Shown here one piece after another: positions 25,269-35,426 of a DNA stretch of 64,000 nucleotides. The notes under the pieces were generated by a model, which saw only the letters and a program-made list of their open reading frames with translations, had not been told where the DNA came from and searched no databases. This DNA comes from Clostridia bacterium. Lineage in GTDB: Bacteria > Bacillota > Clostridia > Oscillospirales > Acutalibacteraceae. The position numbers and the translations under genes are program-made. Every line of letters begins with the position of its first letter. Position 1 is the first letter of the stretch. Location: assembly GCA_017397655.1 (NCBI GenBank), contig JAFQIG010000012.1, positions 22,148 through 86,147 of the forward strand, read 5' to 3'.

Positions 25269-26003
25269 TTATTTTAACAGCTTTAAATTAAGCGGTAACC
25301 TTTCACCGCTGATTCTTTTTGCAACACGGATAAACGCTTTCGATGCAGGACTCTTTTTAGAAAGATTCTTACCGCTTGTGTAGTGAAACGGAATTTCCGG
25401 ATCCTCGGGAACAACACCGATCAGACGGATACCTGTCGAATCGATCGTATCATCAATGTTCAAAAGAAATTTATTTTCGACTGCGCCCTTGTTGAATTTG
25501 TTGATGATAAGGCGAACCTCTCCAACGCCCTGTTTTTTAAGCTCTGCACCTGCTTTTTCGGCAGCACGGACACACACGGGATCGGGCGTGGAAACAATAA
25601 TTCCCTCGTCAGCCATTGCCGCCGCCAACATAAAGGCGCTGCCTATACCTGCGGGAGCATCAAGAATTATGTAATCATAATCGTTATCAAACTTTTTGAC
25701 CATACTTCTGGCAGCAAGGGGCGTAAACTCGGGAAGCAGCTGTGACGGAGCTGCCAGTACATCCACCCTACCTGCTTCGGTTATCGCCTTGAAAGGACCG
25801 CAGACTTCACAAATGATATCTCCCCAGTCAAAAACACACCTTGATCCTGTGTCAAAAAGAATGTCAAGACAACGAAGTCCTATATCACAATCAATGGCAA
25901 GCACACGGAAGCCGAGATCAGCCAAAGAAAGACAGATGCCCTTTGTCATTGATGACTTGCCTACGCCGCCCTTGCCCGAAGCAATAACTATTTTGCGAGC
26001 CAT
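25269..26003 (-). CDS. minD: MinD-type ParA ATPase
   Basis: 244 residues; ATG at 26003 with AAAGGAG upstream. Deviant Walker A SGKGGVGKSS (9-18), AIDCDIGLRCLD with the MinD-type switch, and ILDAPAGIG (Walker A'). MinD places the division septum by recruiting MinC to the membrane. The C-terminal end (RVAKRISGERLPLNLKLLK) is only weakly amphipathic, and neither minC nor minE is adjacent. Its place directly after mrdA matches the mre-mrdA-minD order common in Clostridia. Confidence 0.88.
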   Translation of the reverse strand: MARKIVIASGKGGVGKSSMTKGICLSLADLGFRVLAIDCDIGLRCLDILFDTGSRCVFDWGDIICEVCGPFKAITEAGRVDVLAAPSQLLPEFTPLAARSMVKKFDNDYDYIILDAPAGIGSAFMLAAAMADEGIIVSTPDPVCVRAAEKAGAELKKQGVGEVRLIINKFNKGAVENKFLLNIDDTIDSTGIRLIGVVPEDPEIPFHYTSGKNLSKKSPASKAFIRVAKRISGERLPLNLKLLK

Positions 26004-26024
26004 GATTTTTCTCCTTTCACACGG

Positions 26025-28055
26025 TTAACCGATCAGAGTATCCTCAGAGGGAGCGGCATCAACCGAACCGCCCTTTGAAAAATAGTAATTATAAATATCG
26101 GCTGCTATCGGAAGAATACTTGTTGATGAAGAAACACCTTCTCCTACAATACAAAGAGCAATTTCCGGATCCTCGTACGGAGCAAACGATACAAAGAATG
26201 CATTGTTGACCTTGATTGATTTGCCGTCCGAGCCTGTCCATACCGCCTGTGATGTACCCGTCTTACCCGCTACATCAACGGGAAGCTCGCTGAAATACTT
26301 TGCACCGTGACCGTATTTACAGAAGTTGTACATACCCTTTTTAACCAGCGCAATATTCTCTTCACGGAAACCGACCTTGCCGAGAATTACAGGTGTTTTT
26401 TCAAGAATTGTTTCTGAATAATCGTAGCTCTTTATCGACTTGATAAAGTGCAGGTTATATCTGATACCGCCGTTTGCAATAATGGCACAATAGTTCGCAA
26501 GCTGAATCGGTGTAAAAAGATTACCCTGACCGATAGCTGTCTGAACATTATAACCCTCATACCAGTTCTGGTTGAGCGATGCTCTGTATTCGGGACTGTC
26601 CATAACACCGACAGATTCACTTATCTCTATACCCGTCTTCTGACCGAGTCCGAACATTGTACGGTACTCGTTCATTTTTGCATAACCGAGCTTTGCGCCG
26701 CAATCGTAAAAGAAAGAGTTACACGATTCACAAAGTGCCGTTATAACATTCTGGAACGATGTCGTATGCGCCTGCTCACATTTAAAGTTCTGGTCAAGAT
26801 ATTTGTACGAACCGTCACAAAATACCTGTGTTTCGCCGTCGATTATACCTTCCTCAAGTGCCGCTATCGCTACCGACATTTTGATGGTCGAACCGGGGAC
26901 ATAAGTACTCAGAAGCGCTCGGTTATAAAGCGGATTCGAGTCCTTGTCCGCAATCAGCTTTTCATAATCCTCGTTGTATGTTTCGTTATTGTATGTGGGA
27001 TATGTGGCACAAGCGAGTACCTCGCCCGTATTGACCTTTATTACAACTGCCGCACCTGCCGACGGAATCGGCTTATAAATAGAATCAAGTACTCTTGCCA
27101 ATGAATCCTGAACAACCTTTTGCAGGTTCATATCAAGCGTAGTAATAATTGTATTTCCCTGCTCCGGTTCTTTGGTTATTTCTGTTCTTTTGCTTCCGTC
27201 CGGATTCGTGTATACGGTTTTTTCGCCGGCAGTACCTTTAAGATAGCTTTCAAAAGCCCCTTCAAGTCCGCTTTTACCAATGATATCATTCAGTCCGTAG
27301 CCGTCATCCTTGAGCTCTGCATACTCCTCGGCACTGATGGGCCCGACAAGTCCCAGAACATGAGGCGCAATCTCACCGTCGTTGTACTCTCGGTAGGATT
27401 CTATCTCTACATTGACACCTCGGTAATAATTACTGTTCTCTTTTATCTTTGAAACAAGCTGTGTGGACACATCCTCCGCAAATTTGTACGGATAGTTTTC
27501 GCTGAAAGCCAGTCGCTTCATCTCGTATCGAACCGAAGCGATCTTTCTGGCATCCTCGATGCTGTATGATTCAAGTGAGAACATTCTTATCAGCTCGTCC
27601 ATACAGTTTTCGGGAGTGGCGTAATCGTTGAGTGAGAGCAGATCCTTGCCCTTCATTACACTTATATCGTATTCTCTGTCTGCTTCAAACATCAGCGTAC
27701 CCGTAGGCAGATAAAGAAGCGGTATGTTATCAATCCATTCCTCGCCGTTCAGCTCAAAAAGCTTTATCAGGCTGAAGATAAGTTCATTTCTTTCTTCGTC
27801 GGTTTTCGGAAAATCCGCACTTTCAAAAATAACGGAATTTCCCTGTCTGTTTGATACAAGAGGTGTGCCGTTTCTGTCAAGCATCTCTCCCCTTGCCGCC
27901 GATACGACAGAACGCTTTGAAACAGAACGCACCGACGCATATTTTTCTGCATCAATTACCTGAATCTTAAAAAGCGTGAATGCAAAAACGACAAATATCA
28001 GAAATATTGCGCTGAGACTTGCGATAAGACGCCCTTTTGAAAAAAACGAATTCAA
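26025..28055 (-). CDS. mrdA: Penicillin-binding protein 2, elongasome transpeptidase
   Basis: 676 residues; TTG start at 28055 with AAAGGAGG upstream. One N-terminal membrane helix (about 10-33), a dimerisation domain, and a transpeptidase with catalytic Ser389 in STIK, the SCN motif (444-446) and KTG (598-600, GKTGTSQ). Crosslinks peptidoglycan during side-wall elongation together with MreBCD and RodA. It follows mreD by 32 bp. The class B monofunctional architecture is clear; the PBP2 rather than PBP3 assignment rests on the mre neighbours. Confidence 0.93.
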   Translation of the reverse strand: MNSFFSKGRLIASLSAIFLIFVVFAFTLFKIQVIDAEKYASVRSVSKRSVVSAARGEMLDRNGTPLVSNRQGNSVIFESADFPKTDEERNELIFSLIKLFELNGEEWIDNIPLLYLPTGTLMFEADREYDISVMKGKDLLSLNDYATPENCMDELIRMFSLESYSIEDARKIASVRYEMKRLAFSENYPYKFAEDVSTQLVSKIKENSNYYRGVNVEIESYREYNDGEIAPHVLGLVGPISAEEYAELKDDGYGLNDIIGKSGLEGAFESYLKGTAGEKTVYTNPDGSKRTEITKEPEQGNTIITTLDMNLQKVVQDSLARVLDSIYKPIPSAGAAVVIKVNTGEVLACATYPTYNNETYNEDYEKLIADKDSNPLYNRALLSTYVPGSTIKMSVAIAALEEGIIDGETQVFCDGSYKYLDQNFKCEQAHTTSFQNVITALCESCNSFFYDCGAKLGYAKMNEYRTMFGLGQKTGIEISESVGVMDSPEYRASLNQNWYEGYNVQTAIGQGNLFTPIQLANYCAIIANGGIRYNLHFIKSIKSYDYSETILEKTPVILGKVGFREENIALVKKGMYNFCKYGHGAKYFSELPVDVAGKTGTSQAVWTGSDGKSIKVNNAFFVSFAPYEDPEIALCIVGEGVSSSTSILPIAADIYNYYFSKGGSVDAAPSEDTLIG

Positions 28056-28087
28056 CCGTACCGACCTCCTTTACGGTTTTTTTAAAA

Positions 28088-28606
28088 TCAGTTAAGCTTT
28101 TTCCGTGCAAATCTGACCAAAAAATAAAAAAGCGGAAAGAACAACATTGTATAGATGCAAGACGGAATATAAAAAGTCAGAAGCTTGTACGCTCCGTCAA
28201 AATTTCCGCTGAAAATGTAATCCTTAAGCCAGCACAGCAAAGAATGAACAACAAGCGAACCCGACGAAAGCAGGATTCCCGTAATCAGATTGTTACGCAT
28301 CAGATATGTAATCAGACTTCCGCAGATAAAACCGATTGCTGTCATCATTATTGCCTGAAAGTGACCTCCCGATGCCGACGAAACATCCCACAAAAGTCCT
28401 GCAAAAACGCCGAAAAACATTCCTGAAAGCTCTCTCTCAAACATCGCAATGCTCACAAGTGCAGGTATCAGAACAAACGCCCTGATTCCGAAGAAAGACG
28501 GTAACAAGCCTTCGGTATTCTGTAACAAAGCAACAACAACAAGACCTGCCGCATAGCAAGCCTTGCGTATGTATGTTTTTTTATTGTCAAATTCGTTTAC
28601 CGTCAC
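28088..28606 (-). CDS. mreD: Rod-shape determining protein MreD
   Basis: 172 residues, GTG start at 28606 behind GGGAG. About five membrane helices; ERELSGMFFGVFAGLLWD is the conserved MreD core (G-x-x-x-G-x-x-x-D). Integral membrane part of the elongasome. Sits between mreC and mrdA with 18 and 32 bp gaps. Confidence 0.9.
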   Translation of the reverse strand: MTVNEFDNKKTYIRKACYAAGLVVVALLQNTEGLLPSFFGIRAFVLIPALVSIAMFERELSGMFFGVFAGLLWDVSSASGGHFQAIMMTAIGFICGSLITYLMRNNLITGILLSSGSLVVHSLLCWLKDYIFSGNFDGAYKLLTFYIPSCIYTMLFFPLFYFLVRFARKKLN

Positions 28607-28624
28607 TTTGTTGACTCCCGAAAT

Positions 28625-29458
28625 TTATTTTTTAAAATCGGTGATGATAAAAACATCAATAAGACTGTCAAAATCCACATACGGTTTTATGATGGCATAT
28701 GCTGAAATATTTTCGGTAGCATCCGTAATTTCGGTAATCTCTCCTATCAGCAGATCCTTGGGATAGATACCGCCCGTTCCCGATGTACATACAATACCGC
28801 CCGTTGACATAGCGGTTGTTCTTGTCGCACCTGCAAGACGGATAAGGCCGTTATCGGCAAGCGATGCCGTAGTCTCAATATATCCTGCTTCTCTTGTTCT
28901 GATCTCGTAAGCGCTGACGAAAACGCCGGGATTCAAAAGCGTGCTGACGGTACACTGTGTCGGACTTACCGACGTTACGACACCGATCAGATAGCTTTCG
29001 TAAATTACGGGATCGTCAACCTCTATGTCGTGTATAGAGCCCTTGTTAAGAGTCATTGTTCCGTATGCACTTGCAGGATCGGATGAAATGTTGGATGCGG
29101 GAACAAACTTGTAATCGGGGTTGTCCTCTTTAATCTCCAGAAACTTTTCATACAGCACCAGCTTTTGCTTCAGCTGTTCGTGATCGGCAACCAGCGCACG
29201 GCTGTCGGCAAGCTCTTTCTGAAGCTGCTGTATCTGCTCTTCGTAATAAGATGAAGAACGGAAGCTGATCTTTAATCCGTCAAGTCCCGCTGCCGCCTTT
29301 GCAGCAAGCCTTTCCACCGGTCCGAAAACAAAGCTTACTGCCATAGAAAACGGCGATTCCTTTTCATATGTCAAAGCAGAAAGCGCCGAGCCGCACAGCA
29401 ATACTGCTATAACAGCCGCAAACGCTTTAAATGTGTAGCTTTTAAAAAACCGTTTCAT
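28625..29458 (-). CDS. mreC: Rod-shape determining protein MreC
   Basis: 277 residues. An N-terminal helix (about 9-28), a coiled coil (about 65-110, YYEEQIQQLQKELADS) and an extracellular beta-domain with the usual GVV-type turn (LIGVVTSVSPTQCTVSTLL). Links MreB inside to penicillin-binding proteins outside. ATG at 29458, 19 bp after mreB. Confidence 0.92.
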   Translation of the reverse strand: MKRFFKSYTFKAFAAVIAVLLCGSALSALTYEKESPFSMAVSFVFGPVERLAAKAAAGLDGLKISFRSSSYYEEQIQQLQKELADSRALVADHEQLKQKLVLYEKFLEIKEDNPDYKFVPASNISSDPASAYGTMTLNKGSIHDIEVDDPVIYESYLIGVVTSVSPTQCTVSTLLNPGVFVSAYEIRTREAGYIETTASLADNGLIRLAGATRTTAMSTGGIVCTSGTGGIYPKDLLIGEITEITDATENISAYAIIKPYVDFDSLIDVFIITDFKK

Positions 29459-29477
29459 TCCGTGTAATCACCACAAA

Positions 29478-30494
29478 TCATTTTCTGTTGCTTGAAAACT
29501 TCATCAAAGCACTGCTTTCAAGGCAGATTCCCGTGCCGTCAACAACACAGTCAAGCGGTTTTTCCGCAACCAATACAGGGATTCTCGTTTCCTCTGCAAT
29601 AAGTCTGTCAAGACCGCGAAGAAGTGCACCGCCGCCCGTCAGCATAATACCGTGATCAATAATATCGGAAGCGAGCTCGGGAGGAGTTTTTTCAAGCGTA
29701 AGCTTTACTGCATCCAGTATGGCATTAACCGGATCTTCCATCGCTTCACGCACTTCTTCCGATGTGATTTCGATATGCTTGGGCAGTCCGTCCATCAGGT
29801 TTCTGCCCTTGATATACATTGCACCCTCCCCGTCATACGGATAGGCGGAGCCGATTTTGATCTTTATTTCTTCAGCGGTTCTGTCACCGATAAGAAGATT
29901 GTATTTCTTTTTAATATACGCAATGATCGCTTCGTCAAAGGTGTTGCCGGCAACTCTTGCCGAACGTGAAGTAACGATATCGCCGAGGGATATAACGGCT
30001 ACCTCCGCCGTTCCGCCTCCGATATCAACAACCATACTTCCCGTTGCTTCGCCTACGGGAAGACCTGCACCGATAGCTGCCGCCATCGGTTCGGGAATAA
30101 GGCTGACGAACTTTGCGCCTGCGCTCTTTGCCGCGTCATAAACAGCACGGCGTTCGACCTCTGTAATACCTGAAGGTATACAGATAAGAACTCTCGCCCT
30201 GCTGAAGGGTGAGCTGCTGACTGCACGGCGGATAAATGCCTTGAGCATCTCTGCAGTGATCTCAAAGTCTGCAATAACACCGTCTTTAAGCGGACGGACT
30301 GCCGTTATCGAACCGGGAGTACGTCCTATCATTTCTTTCGCCTCGGCACCAACCGCAACGACCTTCGGAGGGTTAACTCTCTGGTCAACGGCGACAACCG
30401 ACGGTTCACGGATAACGATACCCTTGCCCTTTACAAAAACAAGCGTATTAGCCGTGCCGAGATCTATACCTATATCCTGTGAAAACAGTAACAT
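29478..30494 (-). CDS. mreB: Actin-like rod-shape protein MreB
   Basis: 338 residues, ATG at 30494 with AGGAGG upstream. [13 protein letters not shown] (phosphate 1), [15 protein letters not shown] (phosphate 2) and [13 protein letters not shown] (adenosine) are the actin-fold nucleotide motifs of MreB/Mbl. LLFSQDIG at the N-terminus supplies a short membrane-binding hydrophobic start. Forms the filaments that guide side-wall synthesis. Confidence 0.96.
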   Translation of the reverse strand: MLLFSQDIGIDLGTANTLVFVKGKGIVIREPSVVAVDQRVNPPKVVAVGAEAKEMIGRTPGSITAVRPLKDGVIADFEITAEMLKAFIRRAVSSSPFSRARVLICIPSGITEVERRAVYDAAKSAGAKFVSLIPEPMAAAIGAGLPVGEATGSMVVDIGGGTAEVAVISLGDIVTSRSARVAGNTFDEAIIAYIKKKYNLLIGDRTAEEIKIKIGSAYPYDGEGAMYIKGRNLMDGLPKHIEITSEEVREAMEDPVNAILDAVKLTLEKTPPELASDIIDHGIMLTGGGALLRGLDRLIAEETRIPVLVAEKPLDCVVDGTGICLESSALMKFSSNRK

Positions 30495-30506
30495 CGGATA
30501 TCCTCC

Positions 30507-31220
30507 TTATTTGAATCGGATTGAATTGAGAACGCTGTCAAAATCAACCAGCTGTTCTTTGTCTGCATCAACCGTACAGGCAATTTGTAAAACCGTATTC
30601 CATACAGAAAGAACATATGTCTTTCTGACAACGTTTCCGATTTTATAGTTTACACAAACAGCATCTTTATCACCGATTTTCACATCAGTCTGCTCAAACT
30701 CATATTCCGCATTATTACCGAGTATCGCGCGCGAATTCTCCATTTCCTCCAGAACGGCAGCTACACTTTTGCCCATATCGTCATAGAACGATACCGTTGC
30801 ACCCGTTTCCGTATGTTTAAGAAGTACACGTGTGGAGCCTTCCTGTACCCAGCCTTCGGGAATCGTTACCGCATAATTCTTGTTCTCGGCAACGTTACCG
30901 TTCTGCATAAGTGTCGGGAAAGTAATGGAGTTTGTTGCATACTCATTTTCATGAACTACAGAGATAACCTCTCCGCTTTCATCCGTTACCGTCTGTGTCG
31001 GAGCATCGATAGGCTTTTTACTTTTGCTGTCTGTCATAACTTCTACAAGATTTCCGTATCTGTCCTGAATCGTAACTCCGTTTTCATCCGTTGCCAGAAC
31101 ATGCTCCATTCCCTGTTCATCAACGATCAGCACACCGTATTTGCTGCGCTTTTCACAAGCAACAAACGAAAACAGCGCCACGGTAAAAACAAGAAATATG
31201 CAGAAAATCCTTTTATTCAT
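30507..31220 (-). CDS. Lipoprotein of unknown function upstream of mreB
   Basis: 237 residues from ATG at 31220; start chosen because a signal peptide with lipobox SFVAC begins there (in-frame GTG/ATG codons at 31244 and 31232 lie in or before the ribosome site). After the lipid anchor comes a short beta-rich part (YGVLIVDEQGMEHVLATDE) and a C-terminal domain of about 140 residues (ITFPTLMQNG to the end, with FDSVLNSIRFK) resembling the PsbP/DUF1795-like fold. Located 12 bp before mreB, so it may be an envelope accessory of wall growth. Confidence 0.75.
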   Translation of the reverse strand: MNKRIFCIFLVFTVALFSFVACEKRSKYGVLIVDEQGMEHVLATDENGVTIQDRYGNLVEVMTDSKSKKPIDAPTQTVTDESGEVISVVHENEYATNSITFPTLMQNGNVAENKNYAVTIPEGWVQEGSTRVLLKHTETGATVSFYDDMGKSVAAVLEEMENSRAILGNNAEYEFEQTDVKIGDKDAVCVNYKIGNVVRKTYVLSVWNTVLQIACTVDADKEQLVDFDSVLNSIRFK

Positions 31221-31262
31221 TATTATGCCCATTCCTTTCCCCACAAGTCGATATAACGGGAT

Positions 31263-31877
31263 TTATTTTACTTTTTTATTTGCAGGCTCTTCTCCGACTT
31301 CGACAAGGATGAATGCCAGTGTCCACAAAAGAGTCGCAACGGCACATCCGATCATCAGAAATCCTGCCGAAGAAATCTGCAATACTTTGATATCAATAAC
31401 CGATCCTACAAGCCAGTTGAGTATTCCCGATCCGATAAGTCCCAGATCGGAAACACCGATGGTTCCGTCAACAAACGGAGATGCAAACGCGTTGAAGGAT
31501 ACAAACATACCGATTCCAAAAATCACAGTCAGCACCGATGTTATAAGGATACCTCTCTTTTTTCTGCCGAATATTGCTACTGCAACGGTAACTATTGCAG
31601 TCAAAAGCATAGCGACAAGAAACGAACCTGATGTGATAAGTGCAGGCAGAGTGCTTTTCAGCTCTTCCGACAATGCAAGATCTCCGAATCCCTCAAAGGA
31701 CGAACCCTTTGAAAAAAACAGAACATAAATATCATAAAAGCTGACAGCCTCTCCGACATAGGAATCAAGAAACGCTACATCGCCTACAATTCGGAACATC
31801 GGACTGAAAACGGCAATCGGAAGTATGGCAAGCGAAAGAAGCGCCGCAACCGACTTATAAACTATTCTGTATACCAT
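31263..31877 (-). CDS. Membrane protein, four to five helices, unknown function
   Basis: 204 residues, ATG at 31877 with AAAGGATTG upstream. Hydrophobic stretches at about 8-30, 83-105, 110-130 and 170-192; ends with a charged tail EEPANKKVK. No recognised domain. Lies 15 bp after glnS and 42 bp before the lipoprotein gene, inside the gltX-pduL run; possibly an envelope protein. Confidence 0.7.
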   Translation of the reverse strand: MVYRIVYKSVAALLSLAILPIAVFSPMFRIVGDVAFLDSYVGEAVSFYDIYVLFFSKGSSFEGFGDLALSEELKSTLPALITSGSFLVAMLLTAIVTVAVAIFGRKKRGILITSVLTVIFGIGMFVSFNAFASPFVDGTIGVSDLGLIGSGILNWLVGSVIDIKVLQISSAGFLMIGCAVATLLWTLAFILVEVGEEPANKKVK

Positions 31878-31892
31878 ATCGGCAATCCTTTC

Positions 31893-33539
31893 TTATTTCC
31901 AGGAAGAATTCAAAGCAACCGTTCTGTTGATGATGATGTTGTCGGGAGTGCTGTCCTTGTCTGCACAGAAATATCCCTGACGCATAAACTGGAACACATC
32001 GCCGGGTTTTACATCACGAAGACCGCCTTCAAGCAAGCAACCTTTAAGAACAACAAGCGATTCGGGATTGAAGTGCTCTTCATAATTATCGCCCGGATCT
32101 TCAACATTGAACAGTCTGTCATAAAGACGGACCTCCGCCTTTACGCAGTCAGCGGCGTTTACCCAATGAAGAGTTCCCTTTACCTTGCGTCCGTCGGGGG
32201 AGTTGCCACCCTTGCTTTCGGGATCATAAGTACAATGAAGGCAGGTTACATTGCCGTTTTCGTCAGCCTCATAGCTTTCGCAACGTACAAAGTATGCACC
32301 CTTAAGACGTACTTCGTTACCGGGATAAAGACGGAAATACTTTTTGACAGGCTCTGCCATAAAGTCATCCTGCTCTACATAAATCTCTTTGGAGAATGTG
32401 ACTGTTCTTGTTCCCATTTCGGGATGATCGGGATGGACCTCGACCTCGATCTCTTCTGACTGTCCTTCGGGATAGTTGTCAATGATAACCTTCAGGGGAC
32501 GAAGAACTGCCATTGCTCTGGGAGCTGTATCACCGAGAGCATCTCTGGCACAAGCTTCTAAAAGTCCGTAGTCAACAACGCTGTTAGCCTTTGCGACACC
32601 GACTCTTTCGATAAAATCACGTACTGCCGCTGCGGGATATCCTCTTCTGCGGATACCGCTGAGCGTGACCATTCTGGGATCGTCCCAACCGCTGACGATT
32701 CCCTTTTCTACCATCTCAAGACACTTTCTCTTGCTTGTTACGCAGTAGTTGAGATTGAGTCTTGCAAACTCTATCTGTCTGGGCGGCTCTTCAAAACCGA
32801 TTTCGTTGATGAACCAGTTGTAAAGAGGACGGTGATTTTCAAACTCAAGTGAGCAAAGAGAGTAAGTTACATTCTCTTTTGCATCTGACAGAGGATGTGC
32901 AAAATCGTACATCGGATATACACACCACTTGTCACCCGTCTGATGATGGCTGACATGAGCTATGCGGTAAATAACAGGGTCTCTCATATTGATGTTGGGC
33001 GATGCCATATCAATCTTTGCACGGAGAACCTTTGATCCGTCGGGGAACTCGCCCTTGGTCATTCTTTCAAAAAGATCAAGATTTTCTTCTACCGAGCGGT
33101 CTCTGTAAGGACTGTTTTTTCCGGGCTCTGTAAGTGTTCCTCTGTACTCACGGATCTCGTCAACAGAAAGATCACAGACATATGCCTTGCCCTTTTTGAT
33201 AAGCTTTATTGCACACTCATAGATAAAATCAAAATAGCTGGATGCGTAAAGACACTTTTCCCACTTGAATCCGAGCCATTCGATATCCTCTTTGATGGCA
33301 TCAACATATTCTACATCTTCTTTTGAAGGATTGGTATCGTCAAGACGAAGATTGCAGATTCCGCCGTACTTCTTCGCCGTCATAAAGTCTATGCAGATAG
33401 CTTTTGCATGACCGATATGAAGATATCCGTTCGGCTCCGGAGGAAAACGTGTCTGAACTCTCGTATTGACTCCGTTTTCAAGGTCTTCATCAATAAAATC
33501 ATATATAAAATTTGAAGCTTTTGTTACGACTTCTTCCAT
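31893..33539 (-). CDS. glnS: Glutaminyl-tRNA synthetase
   Basis: 548 residues, ATG at 33539 with AAAGGAAG upstream. Class I synthetase: [18 protein letters not shown] holds the HIGH motif, and VTSKRK takes the place of KMSKS. The [16 protein letters not shown] block and the two C-terminal beta-barrel anticodon domains are present. Charges tRNA-Gln directly; the GatCAB route is the usual alternative in Firmicutes, so the enzyme's presence next to gltX is noteworthy. Confidence 0.96.
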   Translation of the reverse strand: MEEVVTKASNFIYDFIDEDLENGVNTRVQTRFPPEPNGYLHIGHAKAICIDFMTAKKYGGICNLRLDDTNPSKEDVEYVDAIKEDIEWLGFKWEKCLYASSYFDFIYECAIKLIKKGKAYVCDLSVDEIREYRGTLTEPGKNSPYRDRSVEENLDLFERMTKGEFPDGSKVLRAKIDMASPNINMRDPVIYRIAHVSHHQTGDKWCVYPMYDFAHPLSDAKENVTYSLCSLEFENHRPLYNWFINEIGFEEPPRQIEFARLNLNYCVTSKRKCLEMVEKGIVSGWDDPRMVTLSGIRRRGYPAAAVRDFIERVGVAKANSVVDYGLLEACARDALGDTAPRAMAVLRPLKVIIDNYPEGQSEEIEVEVHPDHPEMGTRTVTFSKEIYVEQDDFMAEPVKKYFRLYPGNEVRLKGAYFVRCESYEADENGNVTCLHCTYDPESKGGNSPDGRKVKGTLHWVNAADCVKAEVRLYDRLFNVEDPGDNYEEHFNPESLVVLKGCLLEGGLRDVKPGDVFQFMRQGYFCADKDSTPDNIIINRTVALNSSWK

Positions 33540-33554
33540 TATAATCTTCCTTTC

Positions 33555-35213
33555 TTATTTCGTATACGCATCAATGGCATTCTTTATACGCTGAGTAACC
33601 TTTTCTTTGCCGAGTATCGACATAATTGCGTGAAGATCAGGCGTATTTCTTCTCGATGTAACAGCGATTCTGATTACCGAAGAAATATCTCCGACATGAC
33701 CCTTGTATGCATCGGGATTCTTTTTGTATTCCTTGACATTGGGTGTGTATCCCAAAGGCTCGCACATTTCCTTGATCTTTTGGAACCATGTATCCTTGTC
33801 ATCCTCTGCATCGTAAACACTCAGATATGCCTCAAGAATCTTTGCAGCTTCATCAGCAGAAATGTTTTCGGGAAGCGTGTAGTCCTCGGAATACAGTTCC
33901 TCATAAAGATAAGAAACGCTGTCCTTGATTTCTGACCACTTTGCAATATCCTTTCTCGGCTTTGCGGTTCCTCTGTCGATGGAAAGAACACTCTGAAGAT
34001 AACCGGTATCCTTTGAAATTATGTTATAGAATTCCGGATCGTATACCTTTGACCATTCAAGTACATAATCGCTGACGGTTTTGGCATCCATCTTTGAAAT
34101 AACATTTTTACAGACGTCCTGAAGCTTTACAAGATCAAACAATGCACCGCTCTGGCTCATCTTTTTGAAATTAAAGCCGAAGTCAAACAGCGAACTGTCG
34201 GGATTTGCTCTTCTCCAGTCCTCAAAGTTTGAGTTGATAAGAGTAAGAAGATACTCAAGAACCGCTTCCTTGGGACAACCTTCCTCAACGAAAAAGCTTA
34301 CTGCCGCTTCGGGATCCTTTCTCTTTGACAGCTTTCTCTTTCCGCCGTTATCCTCTTTCATAACGGGAGCTACGTGTACATACTTAAGAATCTTGAAGCC
34401 GCAGCTCTTGAAAAGCTCAATGTGAAGCGGAACCGATGCTATCCATTCGTCGCCTCTGACAACGTGAGTAACTCTCATAAAATGATCGTCGCAGGCATGT
34501 GCAAAATGGTATGTGGGAATCCCGTCTGTTTTCAGAAGAACTGCATCTGTATAGTTTTCGGGCATTTCGATTTTTCCTCTGACAACATCGTCAAAGCTGA
34601 ATCGTTTCTCACCTGTTCCCTGCGAGCGAAGTCTGAGAACATACGGCTCACCCGACTTTATGCGTCTTTCCTGTTCCTCAAACGAAAGATCACGGCACTT
34701 TGCCCATTTGCCGAAGTAGCCTTTAATTACGGCACCTTCCTCTTCCTGCTTTTCACGGATGGCGGAAATATCCTCTTCCGTACAGAAGCACGGATATGCA
34801 AGACCGTTCTGTACAAGCTGCTTTGCAACCGTGTGATAAATCTCTGCACGGTGACTTTGTACATAAGGTCCGTATTCGCCCTTTTCCGTATTGAAGCCCG
34901 TAACACCTTCGTTGAATTCAATTCCGAAAGCGTTGAAGCCTTCGATAATTCCCGTAACACCGTCTTCGATCTCACGTTTTTTGTCGGTATCTTCAATTCT
35001 TAAAAAAGATACACCCTTTGACTCTTTAGCGGCAAGCACGCTTGCAAATGCCGTAAAAAGTCCGCCGATATGCAAAAATCCCGTCGGACTCGGTGCAAAT
35101 CTTGTTACCTTTGCGCCTTCAGGCAGATCTCTTTGGGGAAATCTTTGTTCAAGCTCTTCTACCGTGCCGACATTCGGAAATAAAAGCTCTGCAAGTTTTT
35201 GATTATTATCCAC
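33555..35213 (-). CDS. gltX: Glutamyl-tRNA synthetase
   Basis: 552 residues from GTG at 35213 (GAGGTT eight bases upstream); a longer in-frame start at 35300 would overlap the promoter and add an unrelated hydrophobic leader. RFAPSPTGFLHIGG carries the HIGH-equivalent (HIGG) and KRKLSKRKDPE the KMSKS-equivalent. Charges tRNA-Glu. First gene of the 10.5-kb minus-strand run ending with pduL; glnS starts 15 bp after its stop. Confidence 0.94.
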   Translation of the reverse strand: MDNNQKLAELLFPNVGTVEELEQRFPQRDLPEGAKVTRFAPSPTGFLHIGGLFTAFASVLAAKESKGVSFLRIEDTDKKREIEDGVTGIIEGFNAFGIEFNEGVTGFNTEKGEYGPYVQSHRAEIYHTVAKQLVQNGLAYPCFCTEEDISAIREKQEEEGAVIKGYFGKWAKCRDLSFEEQERRIKSGEPYVLRLRSQGTGEKRFSFDDVVRGKIEMPENYTDAVLLKTDGIPTYHFAHACDDHFMRVTHVVRGDEWIASVPLHIELFKSCGFKILKYVHVAPVMKEDNGGKRKLSKRKDPEAAVSFFVEEGCPKEAVLEYLLTLINSNFEDWRRANPDSSLFDFGFNFKKMSQSGALFDLVKLQDVCKNVISKMDAKTVSDYVLEWSKVYDPEFYNIISKDTGYLQSVLSIDRGTAKPRKDIAKWSEIKDSVSYLYEELYSEDYTLPENISADEAAKILEAYLSVYDAEDDKDTWFQKIKEMCEPLGYTPNVKEYKKNPDAYKGHVGDISSVIRIAVTSRRNTPDLHAIMSILGKEKVTQRIKNAIDAYTK

Positions 35214-35271
35214 TTTTTCACAACCTCGTATGTTTAAAGATACTAATCCTATTATCAGGATACTATATTTT

Positions 35272-35300
35272 ATTATGACAGAAAATGTGTCCGGTATCAA
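35272..35300 (-). promoter_or_regulatory. Candidate promoter of the gltX-pduL gene run
   Basis: Minus strand TTGATA (35295-35300), 17 bp, CATAAT (35272-35277), about 60 bp ahead of the GTG start. A TATAGT 10 bp further on is an alternative -10. Confidence 0.5.
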
Positions 35301-35383
35301 GAGAAAATTAAAAAATTAACAATATTTTTTAGATATTGTATATATTTTCCTTATACGTGGAACAATATACTGTCTGTTTCCTC

Positions 35384-35418
35384 AAAAAAATCAGAGAGAA
35401 TCGTCAAAACGTTCTCTC
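35384..35418 (-). terminator. Terminator of the TVP38-family gene
   Basis: GAGAGAA (35394-35400) and TTCTCTC (35412-35418) form the stem; the minus-strand product ends in seven T (35384-35390). Confidence 0.75.
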
Positions 35419-35426
35419 CGATACAG

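Noticed and set aside
26448..27104. A 218-codon plus-strand frame opposite mrdA
   Set aside because: Antisense shadow of the transpeptidase gene, with Cys/Arg/Thr-rich composition and no start signals.
35214..35300. N-terminal extension of gltX to 35300
   Set aside because: Hydrophobic, non-homologous and overlapping the promoter; GTG 35213 fits the family length and has GAGGTT.
35214..35426. T-box riboswitch before gltX
   Set aside because: The leader is about 50 nt and lacks the T-box sequence and a specifier hairpin.
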